Positions 52,506-59,841 of a stretch of DNA of 64,000 nt are shown here, in pieces (the stretch's first letter is position 1; every line of letters begins with the position of its first letter). The stretch lies in the NCBI RefSeq assembly GCF_004402015.1, contig NZ_SOPW01000014.1, forward strand, positions 26,875-90,874. The letters run 5' to 3'. The DNA is from Filobacillus milosensis. Its GTDB lineage: Bacteria; Bacillota; Bacilli; Bacillales; Alkalibacillaceae. The translations under genes were made by a program, and so were the position numbers. The notes beneath the pieces are model-generated. The model was given only the letters and a program-made list of their open reading frames with translations, searched no databases and was not told where the DNA came from.

Positions 52506-53010
52506 CGTGCAATCCTCCTTGTTTCAAGCGCAAAGCCTTGATGGCTCTTGAATAGGTTGTCTTAACTTTTGATTCAGTCCAACCTAAAACTGAAGCAGTT
52601 TCAGCTACATTCAGCTCTTTGATGCCTCTTAAAATAAGCACCTCTTTATAATTTGATTTAAGTGATTGGATACATTCATAGATCTGTCTTTTTCTTTCAT
52701 TGTTTTGCAAAATCGTATCTGGTGTTTGATAATTTGGTGGTTCTGGTGAATTCTCCAATGTCACTGTTTGATCCATTCCACGTCGCTTTCTTTTTCTAGC
52801 TTCGTCTACTGCCACGTTTCTGGCAATACTGAATAGCCACGTTTTTGGATTTGACTCGCCATTAAAGCCACCAATGCCATGCAGAGCTTTAATGAACACT
52901 TCTTGAACAAGGTCCTCTGTATCCAATTTTCCAGTGTAATACACAAGGAAGTTATATACGTCATTATGATATTGTTGGTACCAATCGGAAATAATCTCAC
53001 TTCTTCGCAT
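52498..53010 (-). CDS. ECF-type RNA polymerase sigma factor
   Basis: 170 residues. Region 2: YHNDVYNFLVYYTGKLDTED, LVQEVFIKALHGI, then NPKTWLFSIARNVAVDEARK. Region 4: IYECIQSLKSNYKEVLILRG, LNVAETASVLGWTESKVKTT. SigX/SigW-like ECF factor. It is co-transcribed with the membrane anti-sigma gene. An ECF-type promoter (53047-53072) upstream suggests autoregulation. The stimulus is unknown; cell envelope stress is usual for relatives. Confidence 0.92.
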   Translation of the reverse strand: MRRSEIISDWYQQYHNDVYNFLVYYTGKLDTEDLVQEVFIKALHGIGGFNGESNPKTWLFSIARNVAVDEARKRKRRGMDQTVTLENSPEPPNYQTPDTILQNNERKRQIYECIQSLKSNYKEVLILRGIKELNVAETASVLGWTESKVKTTYSRAIKALRLKQGGLHDE

Positions 53011-53046
53011 GCGAATGTCCTCCGAAAATCAATTTTCACTTAATAA

Positions 53047-53072
53047 GACGAATAATTAAAAAGTTCGTGACA
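53047..53072 (-). promoter_or_regulatory. candidate ECF promoter of the sigma operon
   Basis: On the minus strand TGTCAC (53067-53072), 16 bp, CGTC (53047-53050). ECF promoters recognised by SigX/SigW/SigV relatives have TGAAAC or TGTAAC, 16-17 bp, and CGAC/CGTA/CGTC. The -10 lies 36 nt before the ATG. Confidence 0.5.
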
Positions 53073-53385
53073 CTTTATTATAAAATATAAAAAATAAAAT
53101 TGGTCAACGATATTTTTTACATTAATTTACTCGTATGGAAAGTTTATTAAGTATTATAGGTGAAAGCTGTTATTTGGTGCAAAAAAATTTAATTCATGAA
53201 CATGTTGTAAATCGTAAGACTAATAGTTATTTTGCTTAACTGATATACAGGTTAGATAATTTAAAAAGTTAGTTAGTTTAATTCCATAAAAAAATCACAT
53301 CCCTTGTGATGTGATACAGTTTTCGTTTTATTTAGATATATTTGCTAAGAATGTAATGATCTGCGAAACTACACTTCACAATTTT

Positions 53386-53427
53386 AATCCGTACTATGAA
53401 TCATAAATGTTATTCATAGTACGGATT
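53386..53427. repeat. 16-bp perfect inverted repeat
   Basis: AATCCGTACTATGAAT (53386-53401) and its exact complement (53412-53427) around a 10-nt loop. Neither side has a T-run, so it is not a standard terminator. It lies 127 nt beyond the 3' end of the gene at 53554. Confidence 0.75.
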
Positions 53428-53553
53428 ATTGGTTATGCATAGTTAAATTACTTTAAATTCCCTAAGAACGTATAGATCTTTAAATTACACATTTTTTGTT
53501 TGTTGTTTTTAACCAGTGTTGTTCGAACGAATTACTTGATCTTGGCGACAAAA

Positions 53554-54204
53554 TTAATTGTTTGTTGGTGTGTTGTTGTTTGGAAATAGAGATGTACACG
53601 TTTCTGGGATAGCTGGCGTTGGGCAAGGTGGGAATGATAAAATGTCACGCGGTTGACAGAAGTCAGCTATTAATTCAAGTGTTACATCGAATGTTGATTG
53701 AATACTTTGACACAGACGTACATTCACAACAGCGTCTAGACTATTAGGAGTAGTGGTAGGGTCACATTCAAGATCAACTATGAAACAATCGAGCTCAGTA
53801 AACGTTACTTCAATTTCAGTATCATCAGGAGCACATAGTATTACTTGTTCACTTCGTGCGAAAGGGGCTGATACCTCTGCAGATCCACCAGCTAATAATG
53901 GTAATGTGAATACAACTTCAAAGTTTTTTCGGAGAGTAACTACCTGTAGTTCAACGTCTTCATCACCAATTGTAAACGTACGTGTTTCTCTATTGAGTTC
54001 TTCTATTGCGGGGTCTGATGGTTGAACCTCACAGGTGACTGATTCAGTATCAATATCATCACATGTTAATTGTACCCCTTCGTCTTCTGGTAAATCTAAA
54101 TCTGTAACATTTAAGTCAAAGTTAGCATCGTTAATAACCCAGTCATACACTTTTGTGGTGTTAATACAGACTAGCTCTTGACCGCCAGTAAAATTGTTAT
54201 TCAT
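53554..54204 (-). CDS. Cys-rich putative spore surface protein
   Basis: 216 residues, acidic, nine or so Cys, beta-rich. Start ELVCINTTKVYDWVINDANF and the end LIADFCQPRDILSFPPCPTP, AIPETCTSLFPNNNTPTNN resemble Bacillaceae proteins I associate with the spore surface, but I do not know a named family. No signal peptide or membrane helix. TTGGAGGTG precedes the ATG and a CATAnnnTA box is 54 nt upstream. A spore role is inference. Confidence 0.55.
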   Translation of the reverse strand: MNNNFTGGQELVCINTTKVYDWVINDANFDLNVTDLDLPEDEGVQLTCDDIDTESVTCEVQPSDPAIEELNRETRTFTIGDEDVELQVVTLRKNFEVVFTLPLLAGGSAEVSAPFARSEQVILCAPDDTEIEVTFTELDCFIVDLECDPTTTPNSLDAVVNVRLCQSIQSTFDVTLELIADFCQPRDILSFPPCPTPAIPETCTSLFPNNNTPTNN

Positions 54205-54257
54205 TTTTTATATTGCACCTCCAAAATTTATATAAATTATATTAATTTATATATTCA

Positions 54258-54266
54258 TAAGGTATG
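54258..54266 (-). promoter_or_regulatory. sigma-K-like -10 box
   Basis: CATACCTTA on the minus strand matches CATAnnnTA exactly, 54 nt before the gene at 54204. No clear -35 AC at the expected distance, so support is weak. Confidence 0.3.
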
Positions 54267-54380
54267 TAGATAATAGATTAGTGGATAGTTAAAGAGCTGA
54301 TTTTTTACAAAATTAGTTAAAATTAATTAAAATACACATTTCTGTAAAATAGCAAACTATTAAAAAATTATAAAATATTT

Positions 54381-54410
54381 AACTCCTCCAACATATATTG
54401 AGGAGGAGTT
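54381..54410 (-). terminator. terminator of the 40-residue gene
   Basis: AACTCCTCC (54381-54389) pairs with GGAGGAGTT (54402-54410); AT-rich sequence on its left. Confidence 0.65.
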
Positions 54411-54430
54411 AGGTCTATATAAGAATTTAT

Positions 54431-54553
54431 TTACTTACTACACCCACAGTCACTTTTTTTAGTAGATTTTCTACTAGTTTTTTGTATCGAATGGTTGAAA
54501 GAATTGACTGCTTTTATCCTTTTAAGAGTATTTTTCGACTTATAAGTTTTCAT
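54431..54553 (-). CDS. small basic protein with CGC tail
   Basis: 40 residues: TYKSKNTLKRIKAVNSFNHS, then a Ser/Thr/Lys stretch ending SDCGCSK. AAAGGAG lies 8 nt before the ATG at 54553 and a terminator follows, supporting expression. Highly basic with a terminal Cys-Gly-Cys; may be a spore or nucleic-acid associated protein. No family recognised. Confidence 0.5.
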   Translation of the reverse strand: MKTYKSKNTLKRIKAVNSFNHSIQKTSRKSTKKSDCGCSK

Positions 54554-54622
54554 GCTTACAGCTCCTTTTTTGTCTTGATAGGTTATTATAATTTTCAATA
54601 TTCTAATTAGAATGGACGTTGT

Positions 54623-55030
54623 TCATGTTTTAATACGAAATAGGCATTCAAAATAATTATTTTTATCAATATTGAACAATTTCATAATAGGATCTTGATA
54701 TTTAAATGAAACAATCATCATAAGAATATCTTTAGACATATGATTTTTAAGGTCAGAATAAGAGGGTGTAGGTAAAGTCGTTGGATGTGAATGATAGGTT
54801 GCAATTAATTTTTCTTGTTTGATATTAATTTGTTCCAGTGTCATATTTACCACTTTTTTATCAACAAAAAATCGATTACTAGATTGTAATTGATTAATTA
54901 ACGGCCAAACAGTTTTGATTTGATTACAATTTCCACTTAAAAAACCACAAGCTTCATATGGTAGATTAGAATCCAATTGATTTATGATTTCGTCATAACA
55001 AATTTGAGGTAATATTATTTCCGATTTCAT
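54623..55030 (-). CDS. JAMM/MPN-domain metalloprotease-like protein
   Basis: 135 residues. PYEACGFLSG supplies the Glu and TYHSHPTTLPTPSYSDLKNH supplies the H-x-H-P-(x7)-S-x-x-D zinc motif of JAMM (Mov34/MPN/PAD-1) isopeptidases. Stand-alone bacterial members of this size cleave sulfur-carrier or ubiquitin-like tails, but no such partner is seen here. The start lies 1 nt after the stop of the coiled-coil B C-terminal frame, so it is coupled to that gene and part of module B. Confidence 0.8.
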   Translation of the reverse strand: MKSEIILPQICYDEIINQLDSNLPYEACGFLSGNCNQIKTVWPLINQLQSSNRFFVDKKVVNMTLEQINIKQEKLIATYHSHPTTLPTPSYSDLKNHMSKDILMMIVSFKYQDPIMKLFNIDKNNYFECLFRIKT

Positions 55031-55031
55031 T

Positions 55032-55513
55032 TTATTTACCCTGGGAAAATAAAGAAGTTATTAAATTTTTAAACTTCTTTTTATTATTCTGATTTGGACT
55101 TGTATTATTAAAATTACTGTATATCTGTTGATCAATAGGTTGAATACTTTGATTAGACGTATGTTTACTAACTTGACTTTTAGTTTTATTTATAGATTTA
55201 TTATTTTCTTTCGGTTTACTTTTTACTGAATGTGTCATTTTCTTACCGGCATTATTATGGGATAATTTTTTATAATGAATTGGTGATTTCGGTTTGGGCT
55301 TTCTTAGTGTTGGATTTGGTGACTGTTCTAAATTAGTATGTGCTTCAACTTTATTGATTTGATGATTTAAATTATTACCATCTGGTAATTGCTTGTTGTC
55401 AATTTGTTTTTTATCCTTCTTAGTTTTATCTTGTGTTTGATTAACTTGTTGAGTTGGTGGTGTTTGACTTTTTATTGGATTTAAATACTCTTGTTGATTG
55501 TTAATAAGAGTTT
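55032..55513 (-). other. C-terminal part of coiled-coil protein B in the -1 frame
   Basis: From the A9 run (55511-55519) an uninterrupted frame runs to the TAA at 55032. It encodes about 160 residues, Asn/Gln/Lys/Pro-rich (TLINNQQEYLNPIKSQTPPT, LRKPKPKSPIHYKKLSHNNA), and ends KKFKNLITSLFSQGK. That end resembles the C-terminus of the module A paralog (VIQRFLYSFFKIK), so it is a real part of the gene, not a separate one. Joining it to 55481-56005 needs one extra A or a -1 shift in the run, giving 324 residues. Confidence 0.65.
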
Positions 55514-56005
55514 TTTTTTAGAATTAGATACATTTGAAGAAGAGATTATTTGTTGTAGTTGTCTAAATTCAGACGTACGAGGTTTTAGTTGGTAACTATT
55601 TTGTCTGTTGGTACTTTGAACAGGATATGTTTGAATATTTTTTTCTTGATTTTTATGATGTTCATTCAATAGGTCACTTAATTCTTCAACTATGACATTA
55701 AGGTTAATTTTCTTTATTCGTTCTTTAATAATGGTTATATCGTTTTGCATATCTTCTATCGATCGATTTATTATTTTTATTTCTTTTGTTAATTCTTCTA
55801 AGGATAACTGTTCATTATTCGGTTCTTTTCCTTCTTCCATCTGTTTAATCACCCTTTCTATCAAGTAAATCTTCTCTTTATATTCAAATAGTTTCATCCA
55901 TAAATCTTCTATATTATTAGTCGATCGCGATTGACTTATTTTGCGAGTGAAAAGCTTGTTTTCTGAGTCATAATGACGATTACTATAATATTTAAATTGA
56001 ACCAT
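55481..56005 (-). CDS. coiled-coil protein of module B, N-terminal part
   Basis: 174 residues from ATG 56005 (AAAGGA 8 nt upstream). VQFKYYSNRHYD start, then coiled coil (EDLWMKLFEYKEKIYLIERV, KEIKIINRSIEDMQNDITII) and SEFRQLQQIISSSNVSNSKK, which parallels the module A protein. In frame 0 it stops soon after an A9 run (55511-55519); in the -1 frame it continues for 160 more residues. AAA AAA AAA in frame is a classic slippery sequence, so both a short and a long form may be made, unless the A count is wrong. Confidence 0.6.
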   Translation of the reverse strand: MVQFKYYSNRHYDSENKLFTRKISQSRSTNNIEDLWMKLFEYKEKIYLIERVIKQMEEGKEPNNEQLSLEELTKEIKIINRSIEDMQNDITIIKERIKKINLNVIVEELSDLLNEHHKNQEKNIQTYPVQSTNRQNSYQLKPRTSEFRQLQQIISSSNVSNSKKKLLLTINKSI

Positions 56006-56227
56006 AAGCGTCATCCTTTAATTTATAATATTTTACCAATTTAAAATTGTGATAGATTTTCAATAGTTTATATCCAAAATTAGTGAATACTTTTTTAATA
56101 TTTATATGCCTTAATAAGCATAGCTATTATTGTTTTTTGTGGAAATTATAGAAATATCGACTAATAACTAGTCATATGGTTGGTAGAGAAATTTATTAAA
56201 AATCTTAACTGTTGAGGTGAGACTTCT

Positions 56228-56352
56228 TTGAGTCAAAAACAGCTACAACAAAAGCTAGATGAACTTAATGAGAACACTGTGAAGAGTTAGCTTCTGTTAA
56301 TCAAATCAATGTAAGTGGTCAGTTTGAAAGCCGAGGTGAAGTAAATGAGTAA
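56228..56352 (+). pseudogene. decayed copy of module protein 1 (module B)
   Basis: A TTG after TTGAGGTGAG starts SQKQLQQKLDELNENTVKS and stops. A shifted frame continues LASVNQINVSGQFESRGEVNE and ends at 56352. The tail parallels AINGVSVNGNVEGRESNG of 43117-43695. The central domain of about 130 residues is missing and a frameshift is present. The stop overlaps the next start by 8 nt, exactly as in module A. Confidence 0.6.
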
Positions 56353-56624
56353 GGCTGAGAGAGAAACTCATTAATAAGTTAATTTCTCATAGTATTACTA
56401 AACACTTGGAAGGCTTGAATGATAACAACAAACAAGACAATAGTGTTTTTTTGTTAGAAAGAAAAACATTGAATATGCTGATGACGTACTGTTACCTAGA
56501 TAATCTAACAAAACCACCAAATCAAATTAGTGAGGGAATACATGGGGTTGATCAAATAATTAAGAAGAATCAGGAAGCCTTTGAAGAAATATTAGATTTA
56601 TTAAATAAACCACAAAAGAAGTAG
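56345..56624 (+). pseudogene. frameshifted copy of module protein 2 (module B)
   Basis: ATG 56345 reads SKAERETH then TAA. With one base removed in the GAGAGAGAAACTC stretch (about 56358-56370) it continues LINKLISHSITKHLEGLNDN, then NKQDNSVFLLERK and IIKKNQEAFEEILDLLNKPQ to 56624. This parallels 43688-43975. An internal ATG at 56406 leaves a 72-residue open frame that could still be translated, but has no ribosome site. Confidence 0.6.
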
Positions 56625-56654
56625 GGTTTTTAGTTTGATGTTGATTGATTAAGT

Positions 56655-56688
56655 AGCCATGCCATGATGTATGATGGTATGGCTTTTA
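56655..56688 (+). terminator. terminator of module B plus-strand genes
   Basis: AGCCATGCCAT (56655-56665) pairs with ATGGTATGGCT (56674-56684) with one mismatch, followed by TTT. Confidence 0.65.
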
Positions 56689-56752
56689 ATTATGAATCTA
56701 ATAATAATTACTTTAAAATGAAGTTAAAGGATATCTAAAAGGAGTAATCTTA

Positions 56753-57847
56753 TTGAGGAATTTTATAGTAATCGGCGCAGGCATTATCGGAGCTTCAACC
56801 GCTTATCATTTGGCTAAAAACGGTGCCTCTGTAATATTAGTAGACAAGAAAGACTATGGAGAAGCAACACGTTCAGCTGCAGGGATTGTAAGTCCTTGGT
56901 TATCTCAAAAATATAACCCAAAAGCTTATGAAGTGATAAAAAATGGTGCCAGGTACTACCCTGAACTTATCAATGAACTGAAGAAAGACGGAATTACAAA
57001 TACGAGTTATGGGCGAGTGGGTTCCATTCATTTACATAAAAGTGAGGATAAGCTTCACAAAATGGTGCAGGATGCAAAGAATAGGCGTGAAGATGCTTCT
57101 GATATTGGTGATTTAACCATTTTAAGCGGACAAGACATCCAACGTCAGTGGCCGTTTATGTCTGATCGTATGGGAGCTGTTCATGTAAATGGTGGCGCAA
57201 GAGTTAATGGTGATGTATTTAGACAAGCTCTTGTGGAAGGTGCCGAAAAACATGGGGCACAACTATTGAAAGGAACTGCACAATTAATTGGGAGCAATAA
57301 AGTTCGAGTTAAAGATCAACTATTTGAAGCCGACAAAATTATTATTACAAATGGTGCATGGGCTCAGCAGTTGTTAAATCAAATTGGCATAAATATTGAA
57401 GTGAGCTCTCAAAAAACTCAAATCTTACATTTAGAAGTGCCTGATGAAGATCCATCTCAGTGGCCAGCCATTATGCTGCCAAATAATAAATATATTGTCG
57501 GCTTTTCAAATCATAAGGTTTTCGTGGGGTCTGCTCATGAAGTTAATGAAGATTTTGATTCTAGAAGTACTGCCAGTGGTGTATATGAAATTTTAAAGAC
57601 TGCTTTTAAATTTGCTCCAGGGCTAGAAGGGGCAAAATTTATTGAATCGAGAGTAGGATTTAGACCGAATGCTTTTTCAGGTCATCCGATTATCAGTAAG
57701 TTACCTCAAAATGAACATGTAGTCATCGCAAATGGATTGGGGTCGTCTGGAATAACGAGCGGACCATTCTTGGGGTTAGAAATTGCAAATGATTTACTTG
57801 GGAAGCAAACTACATTAAATTTGAAGGACTTTCACCTAAGTCATTAA
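56753..57847 (+). CDS. FAD-dependent oxidoreductase (DadA/glycine oxidase-like)
   Basis: 364 residues from TTG 56753 (AAAGGAG 8 nt upstream). FAD-binding GAGIIGASTAYHLAKNGASV at the N-terminus, TRSAAGIVSPWLSQKYNP, IIITNGAWAQQLL, and C-terminal SRVGFRPNAFSGHPIISKLP, NGLGSSGITSGPFLG complete a DAO-family oxidoreductase of D-amino acid dehydrogenase type. The exact amino acid is unknown. Its last 12 nt overlap the convergent gene. Confidence 0.9.
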   Translation: MRNFIVIGAGIIGASTAYHLAKNGASVILVDKKDYGEATRSAAGIVSPWLSQKYNPKAYEVIKNGARYYPELINELKKDGITNTSYGRVGSIHLHKSEDKLHKMVQDAKNRREDASDIGDLTILSGQDIQRQWPFMSDRMGAVHVNGGARVNGDVFRQALVEGAEKHGAQLLKGTAQLIGSNKVRVKDQLFEADKIIITNGAWAQQLLNQIGINIEVSSQKTQILHLEVPDEDPSQWPAIMLPNNKYIVGFSNHKVFVGSAHEVNEDFDSRSTASGVYEILKTAFKFAPGLEGAKFIESRVGFRPNAFSGHPIISKLPQNEHVVIANGLGSSGITSGPFLGLEIANDLLGKQTTLNLKDFHLSH

Positions 57848-58255
57848 ATCTTCTTCAACAATTGCACTTACAAAACCAGCATTAAAACATAATATAGTCG
57901 ATTCAATTTCTTGATTTAATGATAATTTACTATCAGAATCCAGGACATTCTCTCGTTGTTTTTCGGTAATAACATCCCAAATCGATGTATTGACTGATGG
58001 TAGTATATTGACAAAGTCCAGAAAAGTTTTCTTGCTATGATTCGTACATTGAATGTCATAACCACTATTTTTAATTTCATCCTGAGTAATTGCATGGTCA
58101 CCAAAAGATATTCGGTCTCCAATTAATAGGATTAGGTGGCCAAGTAGCCCTTTTATTTGTGTACTATGCTCTTCATTAAGAAGATGCTCTAATATATCAT
58201 TTTTATGCTCGATTATAAATTGTCCAGCTTGTGACATTAAGTCAATATTTCTCAT
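57836..58255 (-). CDS. hypothetical helical protein
   Basis: 139 residues, mostly helical and acidic: LMSQAGQFIIEHKNDILEHL, LLGHLILLIGDRISFGDHAI, LNQEIESTILCFNAGFVSAI. I do not recognise it; the N-terminal half vaguely recalls helical co-antagonist or sensor domains. No membrane or metal motif. GAAAGGGGAA is upstream of the ATG. Divergent from the HxlR regulator with 105 nt between starts. Confidence 0.6.
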   Translation of the reverse strand: MRNIDLMSQAGQFIIEHKNDILEHLLNEEHSTQIKGLLGHLILLIGDRISFGDHAITQDEIKNSGYDIQCTNHSKKTFLDFVNILPSVNTSIWDVITEKQRENVLDSDSKLSLNQEIESTILCFNAGFVSAIVEEDLMT

Positions 58256-58324
58256 GTAATTCCCCTTTCATATGTGAGAAAAGTCTCTCCTATTCATTTT
58301 AAAGGATTAGAAAATGTTTTAAAG

Positions 58325-58344
58325 TGGTATATTTTAATATACCA
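58325..58344. promoter_or_regulatory. 20-bp perfect dyad, candidate HxlR operator
   Basis: TGGTATATT-TT-AATATACCA lies immediately before the AAGGAGG of the HxlR-family gene. A perfect dyad at this place is the expected autoregulatory operator of a dimeric winged-helix regulator. Confidence 0.6.
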
Positions 58345-58360
58345 AGGAGGCGAGGGGAAA

Positions 58361-58702
58361 ATGGACAAGGATTTAGAAAACATTAAAACGACGCTAGACG
58401 TGGTGTGCGGTAAATGGAAAGCTGTCGTCTTATATAAATTAACTAGTGGTACACTACGTTTTGGTGAGATTAAAAAACAAATACCTTTAATTAAACATCA
58501 AACCCTAATTAAGCAACTAAAAGAGTTAGAAGAAGATGGTTTAATAAACAGAAAATCTTATCCTGAAGTTCCGCCGAAAGTTGAGTATTCTTTAACTGAC
58601 TACGGACGCGACTTAGAATACTTGCTAACTCACTTAGTTGAGTGGGGAAATGAACACAACCGGCTAAGTTATAGAGCTGAAAAAGAATTAGAAGAAACTT
58701 AA
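58361..58702 (+). CDS. HxlR-family transcriptional regulator
   Basis: 113 residues of winged-helix HxlR type: TTLDVVCGKWKAVVLYKLTS with the conserved Cys and GKW, LRFGEIKKQIPLIKHQTLIK, QLKELEEDGLINRKSYPEVP, PKVEYSLTDYGRDLEYLL. Such regulators often sense aldehydes, quinones or redox state through the N-terminal Cys. AAGGAGG and GAGGGG precede the ATG at 58361. Likely autoregulated through the dyad at 58325-58344; may also control the divergent gene. Confidence 0.9.
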   Translation: MDKDLENIKTTLDVVCGKWKAVVLYKLTSGTLRFGEIKKQIPLIKHQTLIKQLKELEEDGLINRKSYPEVPPKVEYSLTDYGRDLEYLLTHLVEWGNEHNRLSYRAEKELEET

Positions 58703-58705
58703 GAA

Positions 58706-58742
58706 CACCACCTTCGTTTTTAATGAAGGTGGTGCTTTTTTT
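58706..58742 (+). terminator. terminator of the HxlR gene
   Basis: CACCACCTTC (58706-58715) pairs with GAAGGTGGTG (58725-58734), followed by T7. Confidence 0.92.
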
Positions 58743-58878
58743 AACATTTTTAGGAATAACAGTTTAAATTTTAGAAATAACATGAATTATTTTAGATTAA
58801 ACGTACGAATTGTAGATTAATAGATAAGTTTTTTGGGTTAACGGTGTTTGTTTAGAAAATGACTAGCTGATCAAACAA

Positions 58879-59637
58879 TCATGTTGTCCACTCATCATGA
58901 ACAATGGCGATCAATTTCCAGTCCCCATTATTATCTTGTTTAAAGACTAAATTCAGGCTCCCCCAATCTAAATCCATTTGTCCTTCCACATAATATTCCA
59001 CCACATGTACATTGTTAAAGTAGGTAGAAATATTATTGATCATGCTGCTCCGTTCAATATATTCGTCATACTTAATTTCATCTGGATTAGAATAATTTTT
59101 GTTATAAACATATCGACTAAAGTAATCTTGAGGAGTTAAATCAATTGGATTTCCTGTACCATCCTCAGTTCCCCAGTTATAGATATTTGTATTGTTTAAT
59201 AACGTTGGAATATCGCCTTGATTGAACTGTTGTGAGTTAGGTTGAATATAGATATATGGCGAAAATAAGAGCCCCTCTGTACCATGCACAAAAGAAGCTA
59301 GGGTGTTCATATCACTATTGTGTAAAGCATTAACAATTTGCTCTGATAATTCTAGAATGATTTGTTCATCAGTTAATTGACTTTTTTCTTCCTGATTAGA
59401 TGATGTTGATTCATCTTTATCTTCACCGGTATCTGCTTCTTCTTCCTCAGCTTCTTCAGTGTCGTTTTGGATAATTTCCTTTGATGATTTTTGGTTCGAG
59501 GTTTCAACTACATTAGGCAAATCTTGAGAATAATTAGTAGCATCTTCTATAGATTTTTGACCTAAATAATTTAATAACAATATTGTCGTAATTACTCCTG
59601 CCACTACACCTAAAACGATAAAAAATAAACTTTTCAT
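58879..59637 (-). CDS. membrane-anchored protein with the anti-sigma outer sensor domain
   Basis: 252 residues. An N-terminal membrane anchor (2-24, SLFFIVLGVVAGVITTILLL), then a Glu/Asp-rich linker and an outer domain with TEGLLFSPYIYIQ, WGTEDGTGNPIDLTPQDYF, SLNLVFKQDNNGDWKLIAIV and HDEWTT. This domain is clearly homologous to residues 125-290 of the anti-sigma-like protein at 51633-52505, but the cytosolic anti-sigma part is missing and no sigma gene is adjacent. It probably binds the same ligand or partner outside the membrane. Confidence 0.75.
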   Translation of the reverse strand: MKSLFFIVLGVVAGVITTILLLNYLGQKSIEDATNYSQDLPNVVETSNQKSSKEIIQNDTEEAEEEEADTGEDKDESTSSNQEEKSQLTDEQIILELSEQIVNALHNSDMNTLASFVHGTEGLLFSPYIYIQPNSQQFNQGDIPTLLNNTNIYNWGTEDGTGNPIDLTPQDYFSRYVYNKNYSNPDEIKYDEYIERSSMINNISTYFNNVHVVEYYVEGQMDLDWGSLNLVFKQDNNGDWKLIAIVHDEWTT

Positions 59638-59767
59638 TTGGTGTGCTCCTTAAATTTTCTAATTACTATAGTCTATTAGGTCAAATGAAGAAAGATGAAA
59701 AATAGACCTTTTAAAGAGTGAATTTTATAGTGTGATGTAGTATATTGGTAAAGTGAAATTAGAGAAG

Positions 59768-59841
59768 AAGGAGAATCATAACATGTAAGTTAAAATCCCG
59801 TTAAATAAAAAAATACTAATGAATAGAAGGGATTTTTTATT
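59768..59841 (+). promoter_or_regulatory. prfC leader with start-stop element and RBS-sequestering hairpin
   Basis: AAGGAG (59768-59773) is followed by ATG TAA (59783-59788), a start codon directly followed by a stop codon. Four bases later AAAATCCC (59792-59799) can pair with GGGATTTT (59829-59836), which contains the GGG of the prfC ribosome binding site AAGGG (59827-59831). The hairpin loop is 29 nt. A ribosome waiting at the TAA would cover the 5' arm. The arrangement suggests control of prfC by termination speed; this is inference. Confidence 0.5.

Larger units (their letters stand above)
53011..53553. other. intergenic region, 543 bp
   Basis: Holds the sigma gene promoter, a hairpin at 53294-53315 with A7 on its left (a minus-strand terminator form) and a long perfect hairpin at 53386-53427. 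No gene with a ribosome binding site is seen. Confidence 0.5.
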
